A stretch of DNA of 64,000 nucleotides from an uncultured Prevotellaceae bacterium (GTDB lineage: Bacteria; Bacteroidota; Bacteroidia; Bacteroidales; Muribaculaceae). The DNA lies in assembly GCA_900318535.1 (NCBI GenBank), contig ONKU01000008.1, forward strand, positions 1-64,000. Direction: 5' to 3'. The notes under the pieces are model-generated. The model did no database searches. It was not told where the DNA came from and was given only the letters and a program-made list of their open reading frames with translations. Below, in pieces: positions 15,868 through 25,181 of this stretch. A program made the position numbers and the translations under genes. Position 1 is the first letter of the stretch, and the number at the start of each line of letters is the position of its first letter.

Positions 15868-17853
15868 TTAATTCGTCAATTGCGGTGAAACTGCTTCTTC
15901 CTTACAGATGAGGCGGTTCTCGTTCATGCGGGACATGTATTGCTGGATGAGGGCTTTGAGGAATTGCTCCAGCGCAGGTTGTTCGGGCAATTGACCGACC
16001 AAATTGTTTTTCAATAGTTTGTCGGTTTTGAAGCGATAAACGGCGGTGGTGCGGGTGCCATCGAACTGGAGCAACAGGTCACCCTTGACGAGCTGGTAGA
16101 TTCCCGCATTGTAGTTGAAGGCCCACGTCCCATCAGGGTCAGCGGACAGCACATCGGCGCCGAAGGCGATATAGGGCTTGTCGTAGCCCAACAGGTGCAG
16201 CAAGGTGGGCGTGATGTCGGTCTGCTGGACGATCACGTCGTCGCGCAGGGCGGGCGCCAGCGTGCCGTCGGGCGTGAAGAAGATGATGGGAATGCTGTAC
16301 AGCCCCAGGTCGGTCTTATAGACGTCGTGGCTAGCCTGGTTGGTGTGGTCGGCCACGAGGACGAAGATCGTGTTCTGGTACCACGGCTCGCGGCTTGCGC
16401 GCTCAAAGAAGCGACGCAGGGCCAGGTCGGTATAGCGCACACACTTGTGGATAGGCTGGCCGCCCTCGTCACGCAAACTGTCACGGTACTGCTCGGGAAC
16501 GTTGTAGGGATGATGTGATGACGCGGTGAAGACTGTGGCTAGGAAGGGCTGTTTCATGCCCTCGATGTTGTCGAGGGTGAACTGCAGGAAAGGCTCGTCC
16601 CAGATGGCCCATTTTCCGTCAAAATCGCCCATTCCATCGTATTTTTTCGACATGCAATACTCGTCCAGGCCATAGTAGCGCTCATAGCCGATGCTGTGGG
16701 CATAGGCGCTGAAACCCATCGAAATGTTGTGCCCGCCGTGAAAAAAAGCCGTGCTGTAACCCTGACGGTCCAGCATCGACGAGATGCCGTCCACATCGTT
16801 GAGCGAGGCAGGCGTGAGGAAGAATGACTCAACCATCATGGGCAGGCCCGACAAAATTGAGGGCATGGCATCCATGCTGATGCGGCCGTTGGCAAAACTG
16901 TACTTGAAAGTCAGAGATTTCGTCAACAGGCTGTCGATAAACGGCATGTAGCCCTTATAATTGCCGCCGTCCAGGTCAGGGTTGAGCGAGCCGATATACT
17001 CCTTGCCCATGCTCTCGACGATGAGGATGACCACGTTCTTGCCCGGGTGACTCAGGGCGTCCACAACGGGCTGGGTATGCTCGGGACTGTAGGTGGCCTC
17101 CATCTGCTCTTTGGTCATGTAATCGGGCGTGACAAAGACTTTCTTGCCGATGCTGCGAATCATCGAGAACGGCGTGTTCAGCACCACCGAAGCCTCTACA
17201 GGGCGGTTGACAAACTCGTTGGCGTTGCTTATGGTGATGGGGCGCGTGCCCGCCGTGACGCTCCCTCGAATGCCCACGATGGCCAACGGAATCATCACCA
17301 ACAGCGCAACAGCTTGTGAGATATAATACTGTGAGCCAAAACGATATACTTCAAGCCGTGGCTTGGTATAGCAGCGCCACAAGATCAACACCAGCGCGAC
17401 AAATGCCAGCACCAGATACCAGTGACGGATGAATTCGGTCAGGAGGATGGACGTGATGTTGCCCTCGTTGGCAAACTCGGTGAATACCGTCACCGTCGAA
17501 CGGCGGCCCGTATATTGAAAATAGACCGCATCCATCAGATTGCTGGCGATGGCAACGGCATTGGTGACGACAAACAGCCACTTGAGTCCCTTGTGAATTG
17601 CCGGACGCTCCTTGAGGTGCAGCGGCAACAGCATGAGCACCAGATAGATGCTATTGACATAGAGCAAAGCAGACGTATCGAAAACCAGCGAACCATGCAG
17701 CATGCTCTTGAACAACGGCCACGACATGTAAGGTGCAAAGGTGGACCAGTTCTCGGCAAAGAACGCCACACGCGACAGCATCCACACGAGATAGGCCACC
17801 AGCATATTCAGCACAGCAGCCCCTATATTGCTATGAATCAACTTTTTCCACAT
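15868..17853 (-). CDS. LtaS-family phosphoglycerol transferase or sulfatase-fold membrane enzyme
   Basis: 661 codons. Five hydrophobic segments in the first 200 residues are followed by a large extracytoplasmic alkaline-phosphatase-superfamily domain. Visible blocks: 'NVVILIVESMGKEYIGS' (first metal site with Glu), 'FANGRISMDAMPSIL' (nucleophile region), 'FFHGGHNISMGFSAYA', 'HHPYNVPE' and 'IFVLVADHTNQASHD' (metal ligands Asp-His). This matches LTA-synthase-like proteins. In Gram-negative bacteria such enzymes move phosphoglycerol or phosphoethanolamine groups onto glycans or lipids. It lies 54 bp downstream of the GH3 gene on the same strand. Confidence 0.82.
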   Translation of the reverse strand: MWKKLIHSNIGAAVLNMLVAYLVWMLSRVAFFAENWSTFAPYMSWPLFKSMLHGSLVFDTSALLYVNSIYLVLMLLPLHLKERPAIHKGLKWLFVVTNAVAIASNLMDAVYFQYTGRRSTVTVFTEFANEGNITSILLTEFIRHWYLVLAFVALVLILWRCYTKPRLEVYRFGSQYYISQAVALLVMIPLAIVGIRGSVTAGTRPITISNANEFVNRPVEASVVLNTPFSMIRSIGKKVFVTPDYMTKEQMEATYSPEHTQPVVDALSHPGKNVVILIVESMGKEYIGSLNPDLDGGNYKGYMPFIDSLLTKSLTFKYSFANGRISMDAMPSILSGLPMMVESFFLTPASLNDVDGISSMLDRQGYSTAFFHGGHNISMGFSAYAHSIGYERYYGLDEYCMSKKYDGMGDFDGKWAIWDEPFLQFTLDNIEGMKQPFLATVFTASSHHPYNVPEQYRDSLRDEGGQPIHKCVRYTDLALRRFFERASREPWYQNTIFVLVADHTNQASHDVYKTDLGLYSIPIIFFTPDGTLAPALRDDVIVQQTDITPTLLHLLGYDKPYIAFGADVLSADPDGTWAFNYNAGIYQLVKGDLLLQFDGTRTTAVYRFKTDKLLKNNLVGQLPEQPALEQFLKALIQQYMSRMNENRLICKEEAVSPQLTN

Positions 17854-17867
17854 TGGATATCACATCA

Positions 17868-17893
17868 TTCTAGATGAACTAGATAATCTAGAA
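17868..17893 (-). terminator. Small palindrome between GH3 and LtaS-like genes
   Basis: TTCTAGAT and ATCTAGAA form a perfect 8-bp stem with a 10-base loop. There is no T-run, so it may be a weak terminator, an mRNA processing site or an operator. Confidence 0.35.
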
Positions 17894-17907
17894 ACATAAT
17901 TCCTGAA

Positions 17908-19419
17908 TTATAGTAGTTTGAGCATCTGTTCGATGATGTCGCGGTTGTTGCTCAGTCGGGGGACCTTGCGCTGGCCACCCAATTTGCCGGTGGAAGCGAG
18001 CCATTTGTCAAACAGGCCTGTGGGAGCGACAACCAAAGTGGGCGGGGCCAGGAAGATGTCGCCCGTGCGCTTGGCATCATAGTCGCTGTTGACTTCGCGC
18101 AGATGCTGGTCCAGCAGCTGCATGAATCGCTCCTTGTCGGCGGGCTCGCGCTCAAACTCGATAAGCCACTGGTGGTGACCGCGTTGGCCATCATGCGCAT
18201 ATACCGGTGCGGCAGTATAGTTGAGGACTTCGCTTCCCGTCTCCTTCTCGGCAAGTGCGATGGCATGGTCGGCATTGTGCACCATCAACTCCTCGCCGAA
18301 GGCGTTGATAAAACTGCGAGTGCGGCCTGCTATGGTGATTTTGACGGGGTTGAGCTGTTCAATGGTCACCGTGTCACCCAGGCGGTAGCGCCACAACCCG
18401 TTGGCAGCTGTGATGATGAGTTCATAGGTGCGACCGGTCTCAATCTCCCAGATGGGATAGACCTCGGGAGTCTCGCTGTCACAGTCCTCGACAGGCAGGA
18501 ACTCATAGAATACTCCAACATCGAGCAGCAGCAACATTGCTTCGCTCGACCAGTCACTCTGTACGGCAAAGAAACCCTCGCTGGCATTGTAGGTGTCCAA
18601 GAAGTGCATCTTGGACATGTCACAGAGTTGTTCATATTGCTGCCTGTAAGGCTCAAACGCGATGCCACCATGGAAGAATACCTCCAGGTTGGGCCACACC
18701 TCGTGGATACAGGACTTGCCGGTGCGCTGCAGCACCTCGCGCAGCACCGTCAGGAACCACGACGGCACACCACTCAGGTTGGTCACGTTGGCACCAATGC
18801 TGGACTCGACCAGTTGTGGCAGTTTCTCGGTCCAATCCTCCATAAGAGCCACCTGTTTGCTGGGGATGCGTGCCAAATTGGCCAATGGATTCATGTTCTC
18901 GATGAGGTTGGCACTCAAGTCCCCTACCCTAACGCCAGGTTTCAGCTTCAGGTTGTTGGCAAAACTGCCCCCCAGGATGAATGCTTTTCCCGAGAAGATG
19001 CGGCTGGCGGGATTCAGGTTCAAGTAGTGAGAAACCACATCGCTTGCCCCTATATAGTGATTCCAACGGAACGATTCGCGGGTAATGGGGATATACTTGC
19101 TGCGACCGTCGCTCGTACCCGACGATTGGGCAAAATTCATGCAACGACCGGGCCACAACTCGTCCTTGATGCCATTGACCATGCGCATGATTTGCGGCCT
19201 CAGGTCCTCGTAGGAGTACAAAGGCAACGTCGAAGCAAACTGCCGATAGGTTCTGATGGAAGAGAAGTCATATTTACGTCCTATGCGCGTCAGGGCGGCT
19301 TTCTCGATCAGGCGCACCAACTCACCCTGCTGCACGGCATCGGCATGGTCGATGAAGCGGGCATGCTCCTGCATGCGCGCCAAGAAATGACTGCGGACAA
19401 GTGGTGTGAAATCTATCAT
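17908..19419 (-). CDS. GH3-family acyl-adenylate enzyme
   Basis: About 503 residues from ATG 19419. The frame is open to 19530, but that would place the start upstream of the -7 box, and the extra residues do not look like protein. It matches the GH3 (auxin-responsive) family of adenylate-forming enzymes: 'FAQSSGTSDGRSKYIPIT' (nucleotide-binding loop), 'NLSGVPSWFLTVLREV', 'YNASEGFFAVQ' and 'GLWRYRLGDTVTIE'. Plant members conjugate acyl groups to amino acids; the bacterial substrate is unknown. The -7 box ends 5 bases before the ATG, so the transcript may be leaderless. Confidence 0.88.
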   Translation of the reverse strand: MIDFTPLVRSHFLARMQEHARFIDHADAVQQGELVRLIEKAALTRIGRKYDFSSIRTYRQFASTLPLYSYEDLRPQIMRMVNGIKDELWPGRCMNFAQSSGTSDGRSKYIPITRESFRWNHYIGASDVVSHYLNLNPASRIFSGKAFILGGSFANNLKLKPGVRVGDLSANLIENMNPLANLARIPSKQVALMEDWTEKLPQLVESSIGANVTNLSGVPSWFLTVLREVLQRTGKSCIHEVWPNLEVFFHGGIAFEPYRQQYEQLCDMSKMHFLDTYNASEGFFAVQSDWSSEAMLLLLDVGVFYEFLPVEDCDSETPEVYPIWEIETGRTYELIITAANGLWRYRLGDTVTIEQLNPVKITIAGRTRSFINAFGEELMVHNADHAIALAEKETGSEVLNYTAAPVYAHDGQRGHHQWLIEFEREPADKERFMQLLDQHLREVNSDYDAKRTGDIFLAPPTLVVAPTGLFDKWLASTGKLGGQRKVPRLSNNRDIIEQMLKLL

Positions 19420-19424
19420 TGTTG

Positions 19425-19432
19425 CAAAAGTA
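19425..19432 (-). promoter_or_regulatory. Promoter -7 box (TACTTTTG) of the GH3 gene
   Basis: The TTTG end lies 5 bases from ATG 19419, which predicts transcription starting at or next to the start codon. Confidence 0.6.
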
Positions 19433-19687
19433 GTAATAAACCCCGAAACCACGTGAATCAGACATAGAAAAATCAAGAAAACCATGCCCTTTGTCGATGA
19501 AAATGAACTCCTGGGCGCTTCATCTCGCAAGAAGAGGCCTTTTTGGTTATTTAGGCATGGAATATGCAGTTTTATGGGTGATTAGTCGATTAGTTATGAA
19601 TATTTGTCTAAAAAATTTGCATCAATTCATCAATGTCGCTAATTTTGGGGCAACAAACATTTAGTAACTCATTAAAACATACGCACT

Positions 19688-20305
19688 ATGAAACGGTTTA
19701 TCTTAACAATGGTGGCAATGCTGACCCTCGGGGCAGCAGCCAATGCGATGAGCTACAAGGCGGCCCGCGATCAGGCATTCTTCTTGACCGACAAGATGGC
19801 CTATGAGCTTGGCCTGAGTGACGACCAGTACAATGCCGTATATGAAATCAACATGGACTATATCATGTGCCTGGACGTGTATGATGATATCTTCGGCACC
19901 TTCTGGAACCGCCGCAACAACGAGCTGAGGTTTGTGCTCTCGCCTTACCAGTATCAGCGCTACATGCAGCTCGAGTACTTCTATCGCCCCGTGTCGTGGG
20001 AGAACAAGAAGTTTGTGTTCACTATCTATAACCACTATCCCAAGAACCGGTTCTATCGCGCCGCGCCTCCGGGATATCAGGTTTACAAGGGCTCTAACCG
20101 CTATTTTGACCACAGTGCATACAGCGGACGCACTTTTGGAGCTCCTGACAGCAAGTCGCAGCCCAAGCCCGGCACTGGTGGCACGCAGCCCGGCATGCAC
20201 ACTCCCAAGAGCCAGCCTGGCAGCAAGAGCCAGCCCGGCATGATGACCAAGAAGCAGGCCGTCAACCAGGGCAAGCAGCAGATGAACAAGCCGCCCCGCC
20301 GTTAA
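19688..20305 (+). CDS. Exported protein with low-complexity tail, unknown
   Basis: 205 codons. Signal peptide (MKRFILTMVAMLTLGAAANA), then a helical domain of about 110 residues starting 'AFFLTDKMAYELGLSDDQYNAVYEINMDY'-like (segments AFFLTDKMAYEL and LSDDQYNAVYEIN). This resembles the Spy/CpxP-like 'Lx.eQ...v..i' pattern of Bacteroidota periplasmic proteins. The C-terminal 65 residues are rich in Pro, Gly, Gln, Ser and Lys with repeats of KSQPG. It may be a periplasmic or surface protein. A TAATTTTG box lies about 45 bp upstream. The function is not recognised. Confidence 0.65.
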   Translation: MKRFILTMVAMLTLGAAANAMSYKAARDQAFFLTDKMAYELGLSDDQYNAVYEINMDYIMCLDVYDDIFGTFWNRRNNELRFVLSPYQYQRYMQLEYFYRPVSWENKKFVFTIYNHYPKNRFYRAAPPGYQVYKGSNRYFDHSAYSGRTFGAPDSKSQPKPGTGGTQPGMHTPKSQPGSKSQPGMMTKKQAVNQGKQQMNKPPRR

Positions 20306-20333
20306 AAGGCCCGTTGCGGTAAACACATAAAAA

Positions 20334-20369
20334 CAGAAGAGAATTCCCGACTCTGGGGGTTCTCTTCTG
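20334..20369. terminator. Shared terminator of convergent genes
   Basis: CAGAAGAGAA pairs with TTCTCTTCTG, with a 16-base loop, midway between two convergent genes. It could act on both strands. Confidence 0.6.
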
Positions 20370-20393
20370 TCGTTCTTGTAATGGGCTGATTCT

Positions 20394-21014
20394 CTACTGT
20401 TTCTTGAGTTCGAAGCCCACCATGACGTCCTCGTAATTGTCGAGCAGCGTCGACAAGGCCTTGATGGTGGAGCTGTCGCTGAAACGCCCCAGCAGCGACA
20501 TCAGGTTCAACAGCTTGTCGGCATCAAAAGTGAGTTGCAGTTTCTTTTTGCCGTCACGCTTGAGGCTGGCATTCATGGGCACACCATGCCACTTGAATGT
20601 AATTTTCTCGGTCGTCGGATTATAGTTGTAGGTCCCCTTGACGCTAGCGCCCATCAACTTCATGGAGCACGTTCCGTCCACGTTGAACACAAACTGCGGA
20701 CGCGCCTTGTCCAGACCGATTTTCTTGTAGGCATTCTTGAGTTTTTTCTTCAGTTTGCCCTTAGCAATCGGCTTGGCAATTCCTGCAAGCAGGTTTTTGC
20801 CGCTCACGCCAACACTGGGCGCATTATATTTCCAATCGCCCTGCAAAGTAAGGTTGATTCTCCGGGTCTCGTTGGCGATGTCGTCCTCGGTCATCGTGAA
20901 CACATCGTCGGGGTGCAGGTCTCGCCCGGCATTGTGGCGCGACGTGCTGCAACTGGTGGTCATGGGCATCAACAGGGCCGCGATGACACAGAAAAATGCT
21001 ATGAATCGTCTCAT
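20394..21014 (-). CDS. DUF4923-like lipoprotein
   Basis: 206 residues from ATG 21014 (two codons inside the longest frame, which opens with TTG). The lipobox MTTSC lies near residue 22. The mature protein has the layout of DUF4923 proteins: 'LTLQGDWKYNAPSVGVSGKN', a basic helical hairpin (KPIAKGKLKKKLKNAYKKIG), then a beta domain ('FVFNVDGTCSMKLMGASVKG', 'TEKITFKWHGVPMNASLK'), apparently built to measure or bind something in the envelope. The role of the family is unknown. It converges with the exported protein at 19688. Confidence 0.7.
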   Translation of the reverse strand: MRRFIAFFCVIAALLMPMTTSCSTSRHNAGRDLHPDDVFTMTEDDIANETRRINLTLQGDWKYNAPSVGVSGKNLLAGIAKPIAKGKLKKKLKNAYKKIGLDKARPQFVFNVDGTCSMKLMGASVKGTYNYNPTTEKITFKWHGVPMNASLKRDGKKKLQLTFDADKLLNLMSLLGRFSDSSTIKALSTLLDNYEDVMVGFELKKQ

Positions 21015-21094
21015 TGTCAAAAGTATTATGACGCAAATTTAACCCTTTTTTCTAAAAAACAAATCCAAAAACAGCATAGAAATAAAAAAAATAG

Positions 21095-21102
21095 TACCTT
21101 TG
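21095..21102 (+). promoter_or_regulatory. Promoter -7 box (TACCTTTG)
   Basis: Perfect -7 match, 73 bp before the glycosyltransferase start; no TTTG is seen at the right distance upstream. Confidence 0.5.
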
Positions 21103-21175
21103 CAAGTTGTCAACGATTGACTGCATCAAAAAACGCTGATAATAATAAGAAAATAAAAATAAAAAATAACGAATT

Positions 21176-22318
21176 ATGGTAGTAGGTTACGGTGGTCGCA
21201 AGATTATCATGGAGAATGATGATACGTCTTACTATGGACGCATCTTGATCAAGGCATTAGCCAAGAACTATCCTGATAATTACTACATCCTGTATTCTCC
21301 TGAGAACAATTCTAACAAGCGTCTCACGGCATTGTTCAACGAGGAAAGTGTGCGCGTGAAATTCCCGCGCAGCCACATCCACAGCAAGGAACGTTGGTAC
21401 ACCGGCAACGGCATAGTCCGTTCTGCCAAGGGCCATGGCGTGAACACATTCCACGGCATCGACGACGGTATTTCATCAGGTTTCGCCGGCAGCAATTTCC
21501 CGACGGTATTCACCATGACCGATCCGCTCTATCGCAATGCCAAAGGATGGTTAGAACGCATGCTCATGCAACGCCGCGCCCGCAAGGCGTGCAAAATCGC
21601 CAAGCGTATAATCGCCCTCAACGAGGTTGACCGCCAGACGATTATCGACCATTATCACGTCAAGCCCGACAACGTGGAGGTAGTACACCCCTGCTTCTTT
21701 GACGGCTGTGATGAGTCGGTGCCCGAGAGCATGTTCGAAATCCTGCGAGAGAAATATCACCTGCCCGAACGTTTTGTCTTGTATAAGGGTCGTTTGAACA
21801 AGAATGACAACCTGACCGAGGCGATGCAACTTGTGCATGCATTGCGCAACAACAAGATTTCTATCGTGATGCTGGGATACCGTACCGACCATTTCGACCA
21901 CGTCATCAAAGAGGAGGCCCACGACATGCACATGTTCCACCGCTTCAAACAGGTGGACAAGGCACACATGGCCGACCTCACCGCAGTGTGCAAGATGGCT
22001 AAAGCAGTGATTATTCCCAATACCGACCGTGCACGTGACTTGTACAAAATCATCAACGCCCAGCGCAGCGGCGCAGTGGTCATCTGCAAGGATTCTCCCA
22101 AGGCGCGCGAGATTGGTGGCGACGGCGCCATCTACTATGATGACATCAATAAGGGTGCCGACTTGCTGAGCGATGTGCTAGACGATGAGAACAAGAAGGC
22201 TGCATTGCTGGCGGCTGCTCGTGCCAATTCCGAGCGATTCACGGCCAAGGAGTTAGCCGACCACATGATTCACATCTACCGCTCGGTACTGACTCACCGC
22301 CGCTTGTATCAACAGTAA
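21176..22318 (+). CDS. Glycosyltransferase family 4-like protein
   Basis: 380 codons with the two-Rossmann (GT-B) layout. The N-terminal acceptor half contains 'NTFHGIDDGISSGF' and 'ALNEVDRQTIIDHYHVKPDNVEVVHPC' (linker). The C-terminal donor half contains 'RFVLYKGRLNKNDNLTEAM' and 'KAREIGGDGAIYYDD', the usual nucleotide-sugar site. It probably transfers a sugar from an NDP-sugar to a cell-surface glycan or lipid on the cytoplasmic face. It is a single gene with its own promoter and terminator, so the acceptor cannot be inferred. It is only distantly similar to the second glycosyltransferase at 32836. Confidence 0.82.
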   Translation: MVVGYGGRKIIMENDDTSYYGRILIKALAKNYPDNYYILYSPENNSNKRLTALFNEESVRVKFPRSHIHSKERWYTGNGIVRSAKGHGVNTFHGIDDGISSGFAGSNFPTVFTMTDPLYRNAKGWLERMLMQRRARKACKIAKRIIALNEVDRQTIIDHYHVKPDNVEVVHPCFFDGCDESVPESMFEILREKYHLPERFVLYKGRLNKNDNLTEAMQLVHALRNNKISIVMLGYRTDHFDHVIKEEAHDMHMFHRFKQVDKAHMADLTAVCKMAKAVIIPNTDRARDLYKIINAQRSGAVVICKDSPKAREIGGDGAIYYDDINKGADLLSDVLDDENKKAALLAAARANSERFTAKELADHMIHIYRSVLTHRRLYQQ

Positions 22319-22340
22319 TCAGCGTAACCAATACCAACAA

Positions 22341-22373
22341 AGCGGCAAAGGATAGTGGAAATCCTTTGCCGCT
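22341..22373. terminator. Terminator between glycosyltransferase and nadK
   Basis: A perfect 13-bp stem, AGCGGCAAAGGAT / ATCCTTTGCCGCT, with a 7-base loop and TTATCTTTT after it. Confidence 0.7.
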
Positions 22374-22401
22374 TATCTTTTCCAAATCAGGAGACTACAC
22401 G

Positions 22402-23268
22402 CTAGCGCTGGTCGGTGCCCCAGAGGAGTTTCTGGCGCAAGGTGCTGGCGAAGTTGTTTCCGGCCAGCTGCACGACACGGGCGCAGTGGGCTGCGCGCTT
22501 GATGGTCAGGGCCGAGCCTGTAGGGCATAAGGTTACCTCGCCGTCAATACTCACCTCGTAGTGCGTCGCACGCGTGTGGGTGCGCACGACAATGATGCTG
22601 TCGTCGCGCACGACAAGCGGGCGCATGGTCAATGAGTGGGGCGAAATGGGCGACAGCACCAAGCAGGACGTTGTGGGCTCCAGAATGGGGCCGCCAACGC
22701 TCATATTATAGGCCGTGGAACCGGTGGGCGTGCTCACGATGAGTCCATCACCGCGATAGGTGGTCAGGCTGTGGCTGCGCAGGCTGGTTTCCATATCGAG
22801 CATCGACGAGGTGTCGTGGCGCAGGATAGCTACCTCGTTCAACGCCCAAGGGTGAGAAATATCAACATCGTCGCACTCGACCTGCAGCATGGTGCGTTCC
22901 TCGATGCGGTAATTGCCTGCCAGCACATCGTCTATGATGCTGTTGCTCCCGTCGAGGTGTCCGTTGGTCAAGTAGCCCAGATGGCCCAGATTGATACCCA
23001 AAATGGGCATTCCCTGGCGCGACACCCACATGGCCGTGGTCAGGAAAGTGCCATCACCGCCCAATGAGAGAGCCATGTCGGCCTCAGGCACATGATTCAC
23101 CTCAAACGAGGCAATCCCATTAGCATCCTGATGGCAAAGGTATTGCAGATACTCATGCTCGACGGCGATGTCAATTCCCCGATGGCGCAGGTATTCCAGC
23201 AGCGAGACAACCCTGGAGGTGTCGGCATGCTGATAAGTGTTTCCAAAGATAACCAGTCGTTTTATCAT
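22402..23268 (-). CDS. nadK: NAD kinase
   Basis: 288 codons, normal length. It phosphorylates NAD to NADP using ATP. Diagnostic motifs: GGDGT (70-74) for the nucleotide, 'NLGHLGYLT', 'ALNEVAI' (NE/D motif), and 'GDGLIVSTPTGSTAYNMSVGGP', the conserved block that binds NAD. It is the last gene of the ybeY-mnmG-apt-uvrC-nadK unit, 18 bp after uvrC, and ends just before a terminator shared with the convergent glycosyltransferase. Confidence 0.95.
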   Translation of the reverse strand: MIKRLVIFGNTYQHADTSRVVSLLEYLRHRGIDIAVEHEYLQYLCHQDANGIASFEVNHVPEADMALSLGGDGTFLTTAMWVSRQGMPILGINLGHLGYLTNGHLDGSNSIIDDVLAGNYRIEERTMLQVECDDVDISHPWALNEVAILRHDTSSMLDMETSLRSHSLTTYRGDGLIVSTPTGSTAYNMSVGGPILEPTTSCLVLSPISPHSLTMRPLVVRDDSIIVVRTHTRATHYEVSIDGEVTLCPTGSALTIKRAAHCARVVQLAGNNFASTLRQKLLWGTDQR

Positions 23269-23286
23269 AATCCTGATTGCAATATC

Positions 23287-25140
23287 TCAATTATCGTTTT
23301 CTTGTTCTGTTACAGTGGTGCTGCCCGCTGGCTCTTGATGCAGGTATTCGGTGAGCGTTCGGGCCTTGACTGGGCCAATGACTGCCGCCAATGTCTGCTC
23401 ATCGGCCTCGCGGATGCGCTTCAACGACTTGAATTGCTTGAGCAGCAGTGTACGGGTCTTGGGACCGATGCCCGGCACCTCGTCAAGGGTACTGTGCACC
23501 TGTCCCTTGCTGCGCTGTTTGCGGTGGAAGGTGATGGCAAAGCGGTGGGCCTCGTCGCGCAGGCGCTGGATGACGTGCAGGGTTTCACTGTTCTTGTCGA
23601 TATACAAGGGGATGCTGTCGCCGGGGAAAAAGACCTCGTTCAAGCGCTTGGCGATTCCCACGACGGTCATCTGGCCATGCAGGCCGATGCTCTCAAGCGC
23701 CTCTACGGCCGACGTCACCTGGCCCTTGCCGCCATCGACGATGAGCAACTGCGGCAGTTCCTGCCCTTCCTGCACCAAGCGGCTGTAACGGCGCGTGATG
23801 ACCTCGCGCATCGAGGCAAAATCGTCCGCCCCCTCGACAGTCTTGATGTTGAAATGCCGGTATTCCTTCTTGGAGGGCTTGGCATTGCGGAACACCACAC
23901 ACGACGCCACAGGAGTGGAACCACTGATGTTGCTGTTGTCAAAGCATTCCACATGCCGCGGCAGCACACTCATGCGCAGGTCGCGCTGCATGGTGGTGAG
24001 CGTGCGTGTCATCCGTTGCTCGGGGTTTAGTTTTTCCATGGCCCGCAGGCGATCAGTACGCTTCTGCACCGCATTTTTCACTGCAATGTCAAGCAGGCGC
24101 TTTTTGTCGCCGCGCTGGGGAATGGAACAGGTAAGTCCCGCAAATTCCACATCGGGCAGGACATTGACGACAGCCTCGGTCACATGTTCGCGGCGATAGG
24201 TCTCGGCAAAACGCTGACGCAGCTCGGCAATGGCCATCGACATGATCTCGGCATCGGTCTCGTCGCGGGTCGAGAGGCGATACTCGAGCGTGAGCGACTG
24301 CACCACTGCCCCACCCCGCATGTGCATGTAGTTGACCCATGCGGCATCATCGTCACGCAACAGGCCGAAGACGTCGATATTGTGTATGCTTGGGCTGACG
24401 ATGACAGAACGCCGCCGCACATGCTCCAGCAGCTTATAGCGCCGCTTGATGACCTCGGCTTCCTCAAACCGCAGCTCACTGGCCAGCTGCTGCATCTGCT
24501 CCATGAGCAATTCCATTAACTGGTGGGTATCGCCGTTGAGAATCTGCCGTATCTCGCTGATGTATTCGCCATATTGCTCGGCACTCACAAGCCCTTGACA
24601 GCAGCCCTCGCAGCGGTGGATGTGGTATTGCAGACACAGGCGATGCTTGTGCCCCTCGATTGTTTCACGTGAAACATGCAAGCGGCAGGTGCGCAACGGG
24701 TAAATCTGTCGGATGGTGTCAATGAGGACTTTAGCGACTTCGGCTTTGGGGTATGGCCCGTAGAATCGGTCCCCCTTGGTCCTCGCCTCACGAGTAATGT
24801 ACACACGCGGATAAAGACCACCCGAGATGCAGATCCAGGGATAACTCTTGTCATCCTTGAGCAGGACATTGTAGCGCGGCTGGAATTCCTTGATCAGGGC
24901 ATTCTCCAGGTCGAGAGCCTCTTCCTCGGTATTGACGACAGTGTATTCCAGGTCAGCAATATTGCGCACAAGCATAGTCGTGCGCAACGATGCGTGTTCG
25001 CGGTTGAAGTAGGAGCTGACACGGCGCTTGAGGTTCTTGGCCTTGCCGACGTAAATGATCGTGCCCTCCCGATTGCGGTAGCGGTAAACGCCAGGCTCAT
25101 CGGGGAGCAACGACAGCTTCAACTTCAGGTCGTCGGTCAT
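23287..25140 (-). CDS. uvrC: Excinuclease ABC subunit C
   Basis: 617 codons, typical length. It makes the two incisions in nucleotide excision repair with UvrB. N-terminal GIY-YIG nuclease (GVYRYRNREGTIIYVGKAKN, about 17-37), a UVR motif that contacts UvrB (about 205-240), an RNase H-like second nuclease domain ('ECFDNSNISGSTPVASCVVF', 'LLIVDGGKGQV') and C-terminal helix-hairpin-helix motifs (LDEVPGIGPKTRTLLLKQF). A perfect parS sequence lies inside the coding region at 24661-24676. Confidence 0.97.
   Translation of the reverse strand: MTDDLKLKLSLLPDEPGVYRYRNREGTIIYVGKAKNLKRRVSSYFNREHASLRTTMLVRNIADLEYTVVNTEEEALDLENALIKEFQPRYNVLLKDDKSYPWICISGGLYPRVYITREARTKGDRFYGPYPKAEVAKVLIDTIRQIYPLRTCRLHVSRETIEGHKHRLCLQYHIHRCEGCCQGLVSAEQYGEYISEIRQILNGDTHQLMELLMEQMQQLASELRFEEAEVIKRRYKLLEHVRRRSVIVSPSIHNIDVFGLLRDDDAAWVNYMHMRGGAVVQSLTLEYRLSTRDETDAEIMSMAIAELRQRFAETYRREHVTEAVVNVLPDVEFAGLTCSIPQRGDKKRLLDIAVKNAVQKRTDRLRAMEKLNPEQRMTRTLTTMQRDLRMSVLPRHVECFDNSNISGSTPVASCVVFRNAKPSKKEYRHFNIKTVEGADDFASMREVITRRYSRLVQEGQELPQLLIVDGGKGQVTSAVEALESIGLHGQMTVVGIAKRLNEVFFPGDSIPLYIDKNSETLHVIQRLRDEAHRFAITFHRKQRSKGQVHSTLDEVPGIGPKTRTLLLKQFKSLKRIREADEQTLAAVIGPVKARTLTEYLHQEPAGSTTVTEQENDN
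24661..24676. promoter_or_regulatory. parS: parS (ParB-binding) site, perfect palindrome
   Basis: TGTTTCACGTGAAACA is identical to the widely conserved bacterial chromosomal parS consensus. It lies within uvrC. ParB spreads from such sites and loads condensin; they cluster near the replication origin in most bacteria. A second, one-mismatch copy lies at 25742-25757. Confidence 0.8.
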
Positions 25141-25181
25141 GCCTCCAACTCAATCAACGCCCTAAACGATCAGGCTCAAAC